From an uncultured Aquimarina sp. (GTDB taxonomy: Bacteria; Bacteroidota; Bacteroidia; Flavobacteriales; Flavobacteriaceae), in the NCBI GenBank assembly GCA_947500545.1, contig CANMSO010000003.1, positions 124,001 to 188,000 on the forward strand: 64,000 nt of DNA, in the 5' to 3' direction. Below the pieces are notes generated by a model. That model did not search any database. It had not been told where the DNA came from and was given only the letters and a program-made list of their open reading frames with translations. Numbering within the stretch: position 1 is the stretch's first letter; every line of letters begins with the position of its first letter. Of the stretch, positions 18,377 through 27,841 are shown piece after piece. Made by a program: the position numbers and the translations under genes.

Positions 18377-20545
18377 ATGAAAAATACACTCTTTGCACTG
18401 TCTACCATATTATTGTTGGTAGCATGTAAAAATGAAACTAAAGAACAAACTAGTAAAACTACCATTGCATTGAACTATCCTGAAACTAAAAAAGTAGATA
18501 CTGTAGACACTTATTTTGGTACCGAGGTAAAGGACCCTTATCGTTGGTTAGAAGATGATCGAAGTGAAGAAACCGAAAATTGGGTTGCTACTCAAAACAA
18601 AACTACTTTTGGTTATTTAGAAAATATTCCTTTTAGAGCAGATCTGAAAAAACGTTTATCTGACCTTTGGAATTATGAAAAAATAAGTTCACCCTTCAAA
18701 GAAGGTGATTATACCTATTTTTATAAAAATGATGGGCTTCAAAACCAGTATGCTATATATCGCTTTAAAAATGAAGGAGACGAACCAGAAGTTTTCCTTG
18801 ACCCAAATACTTTTAGTGAAGACGGAACAACATCCTTGGGAGGAATAAATTTTTCAAAAAATGGAAAATTAGTGGCATACGCCATTTCAGAAGGTGGTAG
18901 TGATTGGCGTAAAATCATTGTCAAAAATGCCGAAACCAAAGAAGTTATTGAAGACACTATTATAGATGTTAAGTTTTCAGGAATGTCCTGGAAAGGAAAC
19001 GATGGGTTTTTCTATTCTAGTTATGATAAACCAAAAGGTAGTGAGCTTTCTGCAAAAACAGATCAACACAAAGTATACTATCATAAATTAGGAACCTCAC
19101 AAAAAGAAGACAAGTTGATTTTTGGTGGTACTCCCGAAGAAAAACATCGTTATGTTTTTGGAGGCGTTACAGAAGACGATCGTTATCTAACAATCTCAGC
19201 AAGTACATCTACTTCTGGGAATAAATTATTCCTAAAAGATCTTACCAAACCAAACAGTAAGCTGATTCCTATCATTAATAATACTGATAGCGACACTTAT
19301 ATTATAGACAACGTTGGCACAAAGCTATATATCGTAACTAATTTGAACGCGCCTAATCAAAGAATTGTTACTGTAGATGCATCAAATCCAACTCCAGAAA
19401 ACTGGAAAGATTTTATTCCTGAAACTGAGCATGTGTTAAGTCCTGGAACTGGGGGAGGGTATTTCTTTACAGAATATATGGTAGATGCCGTGTCTAAAGT
19501 TTTGCAATATGACTACGATGGGAAATTAATTCGTGAAATTGAATTACCCGGTGTAGGAAGCGCAAATGGATTCTCTGCCAAAAAAGAAGAAAAAGAACTG
19601 TATTACTCCTTCACCAATTATAAAACACCTAGTAGTATTTATAAATACAACATCGTTGAAGGCATTTCTGAACTTTATCGTGAACCTAAAATAGATTTTA
19701 ATCCCGAAAATTACGAAAGCAAACAGGTATTCTATACTTCAAAAGATGGTACAAAAGTACCTATGATTATTACACATAAAAAAGGTATCGAATTGAATGG
19801 TAAAAATCCAACCATATTATATGGTTATGGAGGGTTTAATATTAGTCTTACCCCTTCTTTTAGTATTGCTAATGCTGTTTGGATGGAACAAGGTGGTATT
19901 TATGCCGTACCCAATCTAAGAGGTGGTGGAGAATATGGTAAAAAATGGCACGATGCCGGTACCAAAATGCAAAAACAAAATGTTTTTGATGATTTTATAG
20001 CTGCCGCAGAATACTTGATAGAAAATAAATATACTTCTAGCGATTATTTAGCAATTCGCGGCGGATCTAATGGGGGACTATTAGTAGGTGCAACCATGAC
20101 ACAAAGACCAGATCTTATGAAAGTAGCTTTACCGGCTGTTGGAGTTTTAGACATGTTGCGTTATCATACTTTTACCGCAGGAGCAGGATGGGCTTATGAC
20201 TATGGTACTTCTGAAGAAAGTGAGGCAATGTTTGAATACATAAAAGGATATTCTCCTGTTCATAATGTAAAAGAAGGTGTGCAATATCCTGCAACTATGG
20301 TAACCACAGGTGATCACGATGACAGAGTAGTTCCTGCACATTCATTTAAGTTTGCTGCAGAGCTTCAGACCAAACAATCTGGTGACAATCCTACATTAAT
20401 AAGAATTGAAACCAAAGCCGGTCACGGTGCAGGTACTCCGGTAAGTAAAACTATAGAACAATATGCTGATATTTTTGGTTTTACACTCTTTAATATGGGG
20501 TATGAAGTATTACCAGAAAAAGTAACAGATAAGGTAAAAGGATAA
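18377..20545 (+). CDS. Prolyl oligopeptidase lipoprotein
   Basis: Serine peptidase of family S9A cleaving after proline in short peptides, probably in the periplasm or envelope. The signal peptide ends in a lipobox-like LVAC (Cys16). A beta-propeller (about residues 80-440) is followed by the alpha/beta-hydrolase domain. The catalytic Ser564 lies in [10 protein letters not shown], the Asp in GDHDDRVVP and the His in KAGHGAGTP. 722 residues, all triad residues present. A paralogue at 37.7 kb is interrupted. A terminator follows. Confidence 0.94.
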   Translation: MKNTLFALSTILLLVACKNETKEQTSKTTIALNYPETKKVDTVDTYFGTEVKDPYRWLEDDRSEETENWVATQNKTTFGYLENIPFRADLKKRLSDLWNYEKISSPFKEGDYTYFYKNDGLQNQYAIYRFKNEGDEPEVFLDPNTFSEDGTTSLGGINFSKNGKLVAYAISEGGSDWRKIIVKNAETKEVIEDTIIDVKFSGMSWKGNDGFFYSSYDKPKGSELSAKTDQHKVYYHKLGTSQKEDKLIFGGTPEEKHRYVFGGVTEDDRYLTISASTSTSGNKLFLKDLTKPNSKLIPIINNTDSDTYIIDNVGTKLYIVTNLNAPNQRIVTVDASNPTPENWKDFIPETEHVLSPGTGGGYFFTEYMVDAVSKVLQYDYDGKLIREIELPGVGSANGFSAKKEEKELYYSFTNYKTPSSIYKYNIVEGISELYREPKIDFNPENYESKQVFYTSKDGTKVPMIITHKKGIELNGKNPTILYGYGGFNISLTPSFSIANAVWMEQGGIYAVPNLRGGGEYGKKWHDAGTKMQKQNVFDDFIAAAEYLIENKYTSSDYLAIRGGSNGGLLVGATMTQRPDLMKVALPAVGVLDMLRYHTFTAGAGWAYDYGTSEESEAMFEYIKGYSPVHNVKEGVQYPATMVTTGDHDDRVVPAHSFKFAAELQTKQSGDNPTLIRIETKAGHGAGTPVSKTIEQYADIFGFTLFNMGYEVLPEKVTDKVKG

Positions 20546-20566
20546 CCGTACCTTTTATAAAAAACC

Positions 20567-20601
20567 AAAAAATCCGTTTTCTGAAAAGAGACGGATTTTT
20601 T
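20567..20601 (+). terminator. Intrinsic terminator after the peptidase gene
   Basis: Stem AAAAAATCCGT/ACGGATTTTTT with a 13-nt loop and a T tail. Confidence 0.85.
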
Positions 20602-20626
20602 AGTTTATAACCTCATCAAAGTTCAA

Positions 20627-20634
20627 TATATTTG
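20627..20634 (+). promoter_or_regulatory. -7 box directly upstream of the ABC ATPase start
   Basis: TATATTTG, an exact TAnnTTTG match. It ends only four bases before ATG 20639, so transcription would start at or near the start codon (leaderless mRNA). Confidence 0.5.
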
Positions 20635-20638
20635 AGTT

Positions 20639-21604
20639 ATGCTTACAATCCAGAATATTTCTTTTGCTTACGACACAGAACCCGTTTTAAAAAACGTAAG
20701 TTTTACCATTGAAAAAGGACAGCATATTGCTTTAATAGGAGCAAGTGGCTGTGGGAAAAGCACCCTTCTTAAAATCATCTATGGATTATTAGATGTTGAC
20801 CAAGGAAAACTATTCTGGAATGATAATAGGATACTTGGTCCTAGTTATAATTTAGTACCGGGAGAAGAAAGTATGAAATACCTATCCCAGGGCTTTGAAT
20901 TACAATCCTATCGTACAGTATCTGAAAATATAGGTCAATATCTCTCTAATTTTGAACCAAAACTTAAAAAAGGACGTGTAAATGAGTTACTCGAAATAGT
21001 TGAAATGGTTGATTTTGCTACTACCAAAGTTGAAAAATTAAGTGGAGGACAAAAACAAAGAGTCGCACTCGCAAAAGCACTCGCAAAAAGACCAGAGTTA
21101 TTGCTTCTTGATGAACCCTTTGGAAATATTGATAATTTTAGACGAAGTTCACTGCGCAGAAATCTATTTAAATACCTGAAACGCAACAAAATTACTAGTA
21201 TTACTGCAACACACGACAAAACAGACATCCTATCTTTTGCAGATGAAACTATTGTAATTAAACAAGGAGAAATTCTGACTAAAAAGAACACAATTGACTT
21301 ATACCATAATCCTACCAATTATTATGTAGCTTCTCTTTTTGGTGAAGTAAATGAACTACGACTTTCTTTATTTACAGAATCTGATAATGAAGATACCATC
21401 CTGGTATATCCTCATGAACTAAAAATAGATCCTGATTCTACATTAAAAGCACGAGTGAAAAATTCATATTTCAATGGTGGTTATTATCTAATCGAAGCTA
21501 TCTTTAATAATTCGATTATATTTTTCAAGCATACTACAGAATTATTGGCTCCAGAAATGATTGGTATCCGGGTTACCAAAAAAGTACTATCTAGAATCAA
21601 ATAG
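20639..21604 (+). CDS. ABC transporter ATP-binding protein with TOBE-like tail
   Basis: ATPase subunit of an importer-type ABC system. Walker A GASGCGKST (about residues 36-44), the signature LSGGQKQRVALAKAL, Walker B LLLLDEP and the H-loop ATHDK are intact. About 90 C-terminal residues after the nucleotide-binding domain resemble the TOBE region of iron, sulfate or spermidine importers. No permease or binding protein lies nearby, so its partner is elsewhere or it acts with shared subunits. Substrate unknown. Possible leaderless start. Confidence 0.85.
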   Translation: MLTIQNISFAYDTEPVLKNVSFTIEKGQHIALIGASGCGKSTLLKIIYGLLDVDQGKLFWNDNRILGPSYNLVPGEESMKYLSQGFELQSYRTVSENIGQYLSNFEPKLKKGRVNELLEIVEMVDFATTKVEKLSGGQKQRVALAKALAKRPELLLLDEPFGNIDNFRRSSLRRNLFKYLKRNKITSITATHDKTDILSFADETIVIKQGEILTKKNTIDLYHNPTNYYVASLFGEVNELRLSLFTESDNEDTILVYPHELKIDPDSTLKARVKNSYFNGGYYLIEAIFNNSIIFFKHTTELLAPEMIGIRVTKKVLSRIK

Positions 21605-21783
21605 TCAGCATTTTTAGTTCTCAATCAATGCCTTTGATTTTTATATGAATCAAAGTATGCTTTATGTATTCTTTTCTAGTGCATTGTACTCCTGATGTAC
21701 CCCTATCAAAACTGAAAATCTACGTTTATAATTAGAAACTTTAATTCACAATTAAAACCCACGAATTATTAAAAAACTTAATT

Positions 21784-23232
21784 ATGAAACGTAAACTATG
21801 CTTTCTTACTATTTTAGTCACTCTTTTTTCTTTTAACAGTCTATTTTCACAACAATGGAATCCTCAACACCCCGGATGGACAGATAGCTTTGCCGCCAAT
21901 GGTTTTTGTTGGTGTAATTCTAGCAACTTTGATCATGGGATTGGTACCAAGACAGTAACTATTAATGGCACCAATTATAAGATTATTGACATCTGTGACG
22001 AATTAAAAAAACATCCCCAATACAGAGCATTTCAAAATGGTGATGCCCCATACAATGACATTCAATGTGGAAATGGTCCGGCTAATGATGCAGCAGATGA
22101 GACCGGATGCCCTGGTCGTACAGATTTAGGACCGTCAGGATGTAATCAAATTGGTCCAAAATGGGATATGAATTGGTTGCAAACCAGACCCAGATTTGGA
22201 GGCGGTGGAAACGGAGGGGGTAATAATAATGGTCCAGAAACATCTTTTAATAGCCCATCAAATAATTCTTCTCTTCAAGCTCCTGCAACTATTAAGGTTG
22301 ATGTAAAAGCTACAGATAATGACGGCGTAAGTAACGTAAAACTTTATATCAATAATTCTTTCATAAGACAAGAGAATGTAAATCCTTACTTATGGAACAA
22401 TAATAACCAAGACACTAAGCTACAAAATTTAGGAGTCGGAACATATACTCTTAAAGCAGAAGCAACAGATAAAAAAGGAAAAACAACTACAGAATCTATT
22501 ACGATACAAGTAATCAACGATGGTGGTGGAAATAACGCAGGATCTGTTACATTCCTGGGGCAAAGCATCAATAAATATATAAGTTCTGAAAATGGATCAA
22601 GATCTATGCGTGCAAATCGCACACAAATTGGATCGGGAGAAAACTTTACTTTAGAATCTGCTAACAATGGAACTATAAGCATCAAAGGAAATAATGGAAA
22701 ATATGTAAGTTCTGAAAACGGAAAAAAAGCCATGAATTGTAATCGTAATGCAGTCGGAGCCTGGGAAAAATTTACATTAGAACCTTTGGGAGGTGATTTG
22801 TATGCAATCAAGGGAAATAATGGAAAATATGTAAGTCATGAAAATGGTCGAGATATGGGAATTTTTTGCAATAGAAATGCAATTGGCTCCTGGGAAAAAT
22901 TTATTATAAAAGGGCTTGATATTAGCATTATGAGCAATGAAGAAAATAATACAGTTCTAAATACTCAAAGCATAAGTGTTTATCCTAATCCTATGATCAT
23001 AGGAGATGATATTAGTGTTCAAATCAGTATTTCGCATGATGTTCATTCTTCTGTAGAAATTATGGACCTAAACGGAAGAAGTATTGTCAAACGCAACTTA
23101 GGTATTCTTAAAGCAGGAACTAGATCAATTTCTTTAAACAACCTTAGAAATTCTATTAAAGCCAATGGGTTGTATTTGGTAAGAGTAACACTAGGAAAAA
23201 GTACTATTGTTAAACAAATAATGATAGAATAA
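21784..23232 (+). CDS. Secreted multidomain protein with T9SS sorting domain
   Basis: 482-residue secreted protein. The signal peptide ends near SLFSQ (residues 1-23). The N-terminal domain (about 24-140) is Cys- and Trp-rich with an unrecognised fold. After a Gly/Asn linker comes an Ig-like domain of the Big_9 type (about 155-245), then three fascin/beta-trefoil-like repeats sharing GKYVSSENG and WEKF (about 255-375). A C-terminal T9SS type A domain runs from SVYPNP to the end (VKQIMIE). It probably binds polysaccharide at the surface; no catalytic domain is recognised. Confidence 0.8.
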   Translation: MKRKLCFLTILVTLFSFNSLFSQQWNPQHPGWTDSFAANGFCWCNSSNFDHGIGTKTVTINGTNYKIIDICDELKKHPQYRAFQNGDAPYNDIQCGNGPANDAADETGCPGRTDLGPSGCNQIGPKWDMNWLQTRPRFGGGGNGGGNNNGPETSFNSPSNNSSLQAPATIKVDVKATDNDGVSNVKLYINNSFIRQENVNPYLWNNNNQDTKLQNLGVGTYTLKAEATDKKGKTTTESITIQVINDGGGNNAGSVTFLGQSINKYISSENGSRSMRANRTQIGSGENFTLESANNGTISIKGNNGKYVSSENGKKAMNCNRNAVGAWEKFTLEPLGGDLYAIKGNNGKYVSHENGRDMGIFCNRNAIGSWEKFIIKGLDISIMSNEENNTVLNTQSISVYPNPMIIGDDISVQISISHDVHSSVEIMDLNGRSIVKRNLGILKAGTRSISLNNLRNSIKANGLYLVRVTLGKSTIVKQIMIE

Positions 23233-23257
23233 GATTATCAACAATAGTTTAATTTAC

Positions 23258-23297
23258 AAAGCGGGTGCGAAAAAATCACACCCGCTTTATTTTTTTG
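23258..23297. terminator. Bidirectional terminator between convergent genes
   Basis: Stem AAAGCGGGTG/CACCCGCTTT with an 11-nt loop and T/A tracts on both sides. Confidence 0.9.
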
Positions 23298-23323
23298 TAA
23301 GTTATATTTTAATGATAATAAGA

Positions 23324-24079
23324 TTATGAATACTTCTCCAATTTCAACTCTTTTCCATCAAATACCGCATACGTATAATGCACAATCCAGTCCCCAAGAT
23401 TGGTATATCTTGACTCTTTATTTAATTCAATTTCCATAGGAAGGTGTCTATGCCCAAACACAAAGTGATCTCTGTGTTTATCCTCTAATTTTCGTTTACA
23501 ATATTGTACCAGCCATTCATTTTCTTCTCCAAGAAAAGTAACATCTTCATCTCCCGAAATTAGTTTATTCTTAACAGAAAGATACTGTGCTAGCTTCACA
23601 CCAAGATCCGGATGCAACCATCGATATAACCACTTTGCAAAAGGATTAGTGAAGACTTTTTTCATTCGCTTATATCCCTTGTCTCCAGGTCCTAAACCAT
23701 CACCATGACCAATAAAAAAAGTTGTGTCATTAAAGGTAAACTCCTGAGGTTGATGATATACAGGAATATTTAGTTCTTCTTCAAAATATCCATTCATCCA
23801 TAGATCATGGTTCCCCACAAAATAATATACCGGAATTCCAGAATCGGTAATTTCTGCAAGTTTTCCAAGGGTTCTGGTAAAACCTTTAGGAACAACGGTT
23901 TTATACTCGAACCAAAAATCAAAAAGATCACCAAGTAAAAAGATCGCAGCTGCATCCTCTTTTACTTCATCTAACCATCTTACAAATTTCTGTTCTCTGG
24001 GAAAACTCTTCTCTGCAGTAGGAGCTCCCAAATGGTTATCACTAGCAAAATATACTTTTTTCCCTTCAGGAAGATTCAT
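23324..24079 (-). CDS. lpxH: UDP-2,3-diacylglucosamine diphosphatase-like phosphoesterase
   Basis: Calcineurin-type metallophosphoesterase expected to hydrolyse UDP-2,3-diacylglucosamine to lipid X in lipid A synthesis. The metal-binding motifs appear in order: SDNHLGAP, LLGDLFDFWFEY, VGNHDLWM, IGHGDGLGPGDKGY and FGHRHLP. About 251 residues. ATG 24079 (MNLPEGKKVYFASDNHL) is chosen; an ATG two codons upstream is equally possible. queD follows upstream on the same strand with a 33-bp gap, suggesting cotranscription. Confidence 0.88.
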   Translation of the reverse strand: MNLPEGKKVYFASDNHLGAPTAEKSFPREQKFVRWLDEVKEDAAAIFLLGDLFDFWFEYKTVVPKGFTRTLGKLAEITDSGIPVYYFVGNHDLWMNGYFEEELNIPVYHQPQEFTFNDTTFFIGHGDGLGPGDKGYKRMKKVFTNPFAKWLYRWLHPDLGVKLAQYLSVKNKLISGDEDVTFLGEENEWLVQYCKRKLEDKHRDHFVFGHRHLPMEIELNKESRYTNLGDWIVHYTYAVFDGKELKLEKYS

Positions 24080-24112
24080 AATCATAATTTGAAATGTAAA
24101 TATAGGAAACCA

Positions 24113-24565
24113 TTACGAGTTATCACTTGCGTACCACTCTGCATACGAAGTTTCTGTCTCTTGCAGTTTTAGGGAATGTAGCTCAATATTTTGTGGTAGT
24201 CTAGCTTTTATCTTTTTAGCAAAATCAATTACCATATTCTCACTTGTAGGTTGATAATCTACCAAAATTACATTGTGCCCTCTGTCTTTTAGCTCTTTTG
24301 CTAATTCTATGTGCGGGGTATTTTTATTAAATACGGTTGCATGATCAAAAACATCTTCGATATCTTCTTTCACAATTCTCTTAAGGTCTCCAAAATCAAT
24401 AACCATTCCTAACTTTACATGCGACGTATCGGTAATTGGTGTTCCGATTACGGTAACACTTAATTTATAACTATGTCCATGAACATTTCTACATTTTCCA
24501 TCATAACCATAAAGCGCATGGCCTGTTTCAAAAGAAAATTGTTTAGTAATACGAATTTTACTCAT
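24113..24565 (-). CDS. queD: 6-carboxy-5,6,7,8-tetrahydropterin synthase
   Basis: Queuosine pathway enzyme converting 7,8-dihydroneopterin triphosphate to 6-carboxytetrahydropterin. Zinc ligands and the catalytic Cys are visible in FETGHALYGYDGKCRNVHGH. The catalytic Asp/His region DVFDHATVFN and the Glu-containing LQETETSYAEWY are also present. The ATG at 24565 (MSKIRITKQF) matches the family start; an upstream in-frame start would add eight residues. Confidence 0.92.
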   Translation of the reverse strand: MSKIRITKQFSFETGHALYGYDGKCRNVHGHSYKLSVTVIGTPITDTSHVKLGMVIDFGDLKRIVKEDIEDVFDHATVFNKNTPHIELAKELKDRGHNVILVDYQPTSENMVIDFAKKIKARLPQNIELHSLKLQETETSYAEWYASDNS

Positions 24566-24601
24566 CACTAACTTTATAATTTTTGGCAAAGTTACGGAAC
24601 A

Positions 24602-24700
24602 TTACCGTCTCTTTCTTTTATTTATAAAGTAAACCACAACCAGAATGATTCCTAAAATTAAAAACAATCCGTTACCACCTAAAAAGTTTAATATATCCAT
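24602..24700 (-). CDS. Small single-pass membrane protein (32 aa)
   Basis: A 32-codon frame, MDILNFLGGNGLFLILG at the start, then a hydrophobic helix (about residues 9-26) and a basic tail KRKRR. The helix plus positive tail is a good membrane-protein signature for so short a frame. It lies between queD and the TfoX-like gene on the same strand. Function unknown; supported by composition and gene spacing only. Confidence 0.5.
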   Translation of the reverse strand: MDILNFLGGNGLFLILGIILVVVYFINKRKRR

Positions 24701-24714
24701 TATTTTACTATTAT

Positions 24715-25038
24715 CTATTTTGGGTCAAGAGACATGACATAATTATAGCTTTCGTTAAGATAAATTGATAATGTATCTAAATCTTCTAACATCTTATCCG
24801 GAATTAGAATATATCCTTTCATCACAGCACCGTATGATTTATACATTGTGGTTTGGAGTTCTTGTATATATTTTTGCTGAACCTCTTTGGAAAACCTAAT
24901 TCCAATCTCACCATCTTTATTTAGTAACGAAAACATGTATCCATTTGCAGAAGTGTAGGGCATTGTTTTGCCTTTTCTTTCAAACCTCGGACACATGCCT
25001 ACTAGCTTATCATATATTTCTAATTTCTTTTTCCACAT
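24715..25038 (-). CDS. TfoX N-terminal-like small protein
   Basis: 107 residues. The layout (an N-terminal helix, MPYTSANGYMFSLL, IGIRFSKEVQQKYI, then GAVMKGYILIPDKML) resembles the TfoX/YjbR-type alpha-beta domain, where a G-x-M-F segment and a C-terminal lysine are usual. No competence-specific tail is present. Function unknown. It is 22 bp downstream of the VOC gene, likely in an operon. Confidence 0.5.
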   Translation of the reverse strand: MWKKKLEIYDKLVGMCPRFERKGKTMPYTSANGYMFSLLNKDGEIGIRFSKEVQQKYIQELQTTMYKSYGAVMKGYILIPDKMLEDLDTLSIYLNESYNYVMSLDPK

Positions 25039-25060
25039 TTTTTAATACTCGCCTAAAAAA

Positions 25061-25432
25061 TCAAACATGTTGGTCAATAAGAATTGGGTTCCCGTCTGGG
25101 TCTATTACAACAAAACTTGCCGGTCCCGAGGTATTCTCATCCGCTTCTGTTTCTAAAGTAACACCTTTATTTTTAAGTTGTGATTGTAGTTCTCTTACAT
25201 CGGTAAATGATTCAAGTTTGTTAGCATTTTCATCCCAGCCAGGATTGAAGGTTAAAATATTGTTCTCAAACATTCCTTGAAATAGCCCAATTATAGAATT
25301 TTGATTTTTCATAATTAGGTATTTCTTCTCTATATCACCCCCAAAAATGGTAAACCCAAGTTTTTCATAAAATAATTTTGAAGCATTAATATCCTTAACA
25401 CTTAGACTAACTGAAAATACACCTAATTTCAT
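25061..25432 (-). CDS. VOC-family (glyoxalase/bleomycin-resistance) protein
   Basis: 123 residues with the paired beta-alpha-beta-beta-beta pattern of the vicinal-oxygen-chelate fold: SVSLSVKDINASKLFYEKLGF at the N-terminus and FVVIDPDGNPILIDQHV at the C-terminus. The canonical His/Glu metal ligands are incomplete, so catalytic activity is uncertain. Probably a small lyase or dioxygenase-like protein; substrate not predictable. Confidence 0.8.
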   Translation of the reverse strand: MKLGVFSVSLSVKDINASKLFYEKLGFTIFGGDIEKKYLIMKNQNSIIGLFQGMFENNILTFNPGWDENANKLESFTDVRELQSQLKNKGVTLETEADENTSGPASFVVIDPDGNPILIDQHV

Positions 25433-25475
25433 GTTTTATATTTTAATTAATTGGTATAAAGATATTTATTCAGGT

Positions 25476-26243
25476 TTATTTCTTAAACTTTACCAATGCT
25501 TTTTTGGTGAATTCTGAAAGCACCAATTCCCCAGAAATTGCTGCTCTTTCTAACAATAATTCTCCCCAATGATCAGTACCTTGCCATGATATTTTTTTCA
25601 TTTGCTGGGTTGCTTGCGGGTTATAGCTTGCCAATTTCTCAACGAATAATTGTACTTCTTTATCTAATTCTTCTATGGTTTCAAAAACCTTGGTAAACAA
25701 TCCTTTTTCCTTAGCCCAATATGCGTTTTTCCATTGAGACGCATCCCAGGCCAGGGCTTCAAAACCTGCTAAACCAATCTTCCTAGATACCGCTGGCTCA
25801 ATAACAAAAGGTCCAATACCAATAGTTAATTCACTTAATTTAACCGACGCAGACTCTGTAGCCAAGCAATAATCACATGCAGATGCCAACCCTACTCCGC
25901 CACCAACAGTTTTTCCTTGTATTCTACCAACTATTGGTTTTTTACATCTGCGCATCGCATTAATTACATTTGCAAAACCAGAAAAAAATTGCTTGCCTTC
26001 TTCAAGATTAGTAATGGCCACTAACTCATCGAAAGAAGCACCGGCACAAAATGCGCGATCTCCTTCAGATTTTAAAATAATTACATTCACCGCATCATTA
26101 TCAGACAATTCATCAAAGGCTCCTGCCAATCGATCTAATAATTCTGATGGGAAAGAATTACTTGATGGGTGACCAAATTCTATTGTGGCAATATTTCTTT
26201 CTTCATGAACATATAGGCTTCCGTTGGATCGATTAGTAATCAT
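25476..26243 (-). CDS. Enoyl-CoA hydratase/isomerase family protein
   Basis: Crotonase-fold enzyme acting on acyl-CoA thioesters. The oxyanion-hole segments are visible: DRAFCAGASFDEL (first) and QGKTVGGGVGLASACDY (second). 255 residues, normal length. The second glutamate of true hydratases is not clearly present (KLSELTIGIGPF has one Glu), so isomerase or another crotonase reaction is possible. Pathway unclear; no beta-oxidation genes adjoin. Confidence 0.85.
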   Translation of the reverse strand: MITNRSNGSLYVHEERNIATIEFGHPSSNSFPSELLDRLAGAFDELSDNDAVNVIILKSEGDRAFCAGASFDELVAITNLEEGKQFFSGFANVINAMRRCKKPIVGRIQGKTVGGGVGLASACDYCLATESASVKLSELTIGIGPFVIEPAVSRKIGLAGFEALAWDASQWKNAYWAKEKGLFTKVFETIEELDKEVQLFVEKLASYNPQATQQMKKISWQGTDHWGELLLERAAISGELVLSEFTKKALVKFKK

Positions 26244-26365
26244 TGTTATATGTTTTAGGTAAAATTAAGTAATCTTTTGGTTCAACGAATTAATTTTGGA
26301 AATCAATACGCATAACGGACTTCTAAACCTTTCTAAAAAAATGTTAATAGATAGTTAAATTTTAC

Positions 26366-26373
26366 TATATTTG
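26366..26373 (+). promoter_or_regulatory. -7 box of the AraC-family gene
   Basis: TATATTTG followed by C, an exact TAnnTTTGC match. It overlaps the first codon of the longest frame (TTG at 26371), so that extension cannot be fully transcribed from here. The leader to ATG 26440 would be about 60 nt. Confidence 0.6.
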
Positions 26374-26439
26374 CACCTTATAATCAACGCTTTAGCTAAA
26401 ATATATTTATTAATTTCTGATTATTTTACCCCCAAAACT

Positions 26440-27357
26440 ATGCAGGAATATAAAGATGTGTATTACGATCACTTTTCTAAAAAACGAGGCCCGATCCCTC
26501 CTCAATTCAATCGAAACGAAAATTTTATGATGCGTTTCAAAACGCAGTTACCGTATTATGGATACAATGAAAACAGTCTTACTGTAATATATTTTAAAGA
26601 CGGTATTGGTGACCTAATTGTTAAAAACAAAAAGGTAAAAGTTGATGGAAATAAATTCATCGTTTCTAATCCTAGTTATGGTTGGGAATACTATAATAAA
26701 AGCGAAGATTATATAGATGTCTTGAGTTTTGCCGTTTCGGATGATCTTATCTCAAAATTCAATTTTTTCGCTTTTGCTTCTGAAGAGAAACTACTTAGCG
26801 TACCATTAGAGAAAATTGAACAAAAGTCTTTTTTTCTAGAAAAAATATACACCGCAGATCATTATCCCTCTGGAAGATTATTAAAATCCATACATCAGCA
26901 GAGTTGCACAGGAAACTACAAATTCCTGAATCCCCAGGAACTTACGATAGAAGTATTGCAAGCAATATATCAAGATCAATTTAGAGCCTACCTAATGGCT
27001 AGCAAGGTTACTGCCACCAAAAGTTCTACAAAAATCGAGGTGCTTAAGAGGTTATTGGTAGCCTATGAATATATTCATGACAATGTAGAGCGCAAAATTA
27101 CCATTGAAGAATTATCTCAAATCTGCGCCCTATCTGAATATCATTTGTATAATTCCTTCAAAAATGTATTTGGCAAAACACCACATCAATATATGATTAG
27201 TTTAAAGATGGGTAGAGCCAAAGATTATTTAAAGATTGGTCATCTTACCATTTCAGAAATCGCTGATATTTTAGATTTTCCGGACCTGCCATCATTCAGT
27301 AAACTATTTAAAAAAACCTACGGTTGTTCTCCCGCCAGTTTTAACAAAGCTTCATAA
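26440..27357 (+). CDS. AraC-family transcriptional regulator
   Basis: Cytosolic regulator with an N-terminal sensing region and a C-terminal double helix-turn-helix (HTH_18; about residues 205-300). Recognition features are IEELSQICALSEYHLYNSFKNVFGKTPHQY and ISEIADILDFPDLPSFSKLFKKTYG. 305 residues from ATG 26440 (MQEYKDVYYDHF). The longer frame starting at 26371 is rejected because its first codon lies in the -7 box. No membrane helices. Ligand and targets unknown. Confidence 0.85.
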   Translation: MQEYKDVYYDHFSKKRGPIPPQFNRNENFMMRFKTQLPYYGYNENSLTVIYFKDGIGDLIVKNKKVKVDGNKFIVSNPSYGWEYYNKSEDYIDVLSFAVSDDLISKFNFFAFASEEKLLSVPLEKIEQKSFFLEKIYTADHYPSGRLLKSIHQQSCTGNYKFLNPQELTIEVLQAIYQDQFRAYLMASKVTATKSSTKIEVLKRLLVAYEYIHDNVERKITIEELSQICALSEYHLYNSFKNVFGKTPHQYMISLKMGRAKDYLKIGHLTISEIADILDFPDLPSFSKLFKKTYGCSPASFNKAS

Positions 27358-27428
27358 ATATCATTTTATTTAGGCTAACAAATTCAAAATCATAAGTTTT
27401 TGACAACTCTTCTTGTTAACGCTTGTCG

Positions 27429-27536
27429 TATTTTTGCCCCGATCATAAAACGAACAAAATACACTTGGGTTATAATTAAGTGTAGTTGGGATACCGGGTA
27501 ATCAATGGGGAACGATTATCCGGTATTATTTTTCTT
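27429..27536 (+). ncRNA. Candidate small RNA unit
   Basis: A TATTTTTG box (27429-27436, exact TAnnTTTG) is followed about 55 bp later by an intrinsic terminator. The implied transcript (from about 27443) holds a short hairpin ACACTT/AAGTGT (27461-27483) and the terminator stem. No open frame longer than a few codons is present. No well-spaced -33 TTG was seen, so this is only a candidate. Confidence 0.3.
27491..27536 (+). terminator. Intrinsic terminator
   Basis: Stem ATACCGGGTAATC/GATTATCCGGTAT (one mismatch) with a 10-nt loop and a T-rich tail. It lies 134 bp after the AraC stop, far for its own terminator. Confidence 0.75.
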
Positions 27537-27667
27537 ACCAAAAATAGTTAATCTTCAATTATATGCTGGTGATGTAAACAATTTTGTGGATTAAATGTTA
27601 AAAACTAATAATAAATACATATTTATCTTGATGTATTAAATAATCTACATCTCTTATCTTTAAACCT

Positions 27668-27763
27668 ATGTTAGAGCAATTTTTTGAAAAAAACAGATTA
27701 AGAATAGGGGTTATCTTGATATTGATTTATGCCCTATCTATGATGTTGTTATTTATTTTTTGA
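27668..27763 (+). CDS. Tiny membrane protein, FEKxRL type, copy 1 (31 aa)
   Basis: Thirty-one codons: MLEQFFEKNRLRI, then one hydrophobic helix (GVILILIYALSMMLLFIF). It shares FEKxRLxI followed by a membrane helix with the neighbouring 34-residue frame, arguing that both are real paralogous genes. TATCTTTA (27655-27662, one mismatch to TAnnTTTG) lies 13 bp before the ATG, the same offset as for copy 2. Function unknown. Confidence 0.5.
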   Translation: MLEQFFEKNRLRIGVILILIYALSMMLLFIF

Positions 27764-27781
27764 AATTAATCATGAGCGAAT

Positions 27782-27811
27782 TTCAAAAATACGTAGACAT
27801 ACGTATTTGAA
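27782..27811. repeat. Imperfect palindrome overlapping a -33 element
   Basis: Left arm TTCAAAAATACGTA (27782-27795), spacer GACA, right arm TACGTATTTGAA (27800-27811); perfect apart from two extra A in the left arm. The right arm contains the TTTG placed 19 bp before a -7 box, so it may be an operator for copy 2. There is no T tract, so it is not a standard terminator. Confidence 0.45.
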
Positions 27812-27836
27812 TATCAACACACTACTTTTAAATTTG
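27806..27836 (+). promoter_or_regulatory. -33/-7 promoter of tiny membrane protein copy 2
   Basis: TTTG (27806-27809), 19-bp spacer, TAAATTTG (27829-27836): a full Bacteroidota consensus. The ATG at 27842 comes five bases after the box, implying a leaderless or near-leaderless mRNA. Confidence 0.6.
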
Positions 27837-27841
27837 GGGCT

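Noticed and set aside
26371..26439. N-terminal extension of the AraC protein beginning at TTG 26371
   Set aside because: Its first codon lies inside a perfect -7 promoter box, so the leader and start codon would not be fully transcribed; ATG 26440 fits better.
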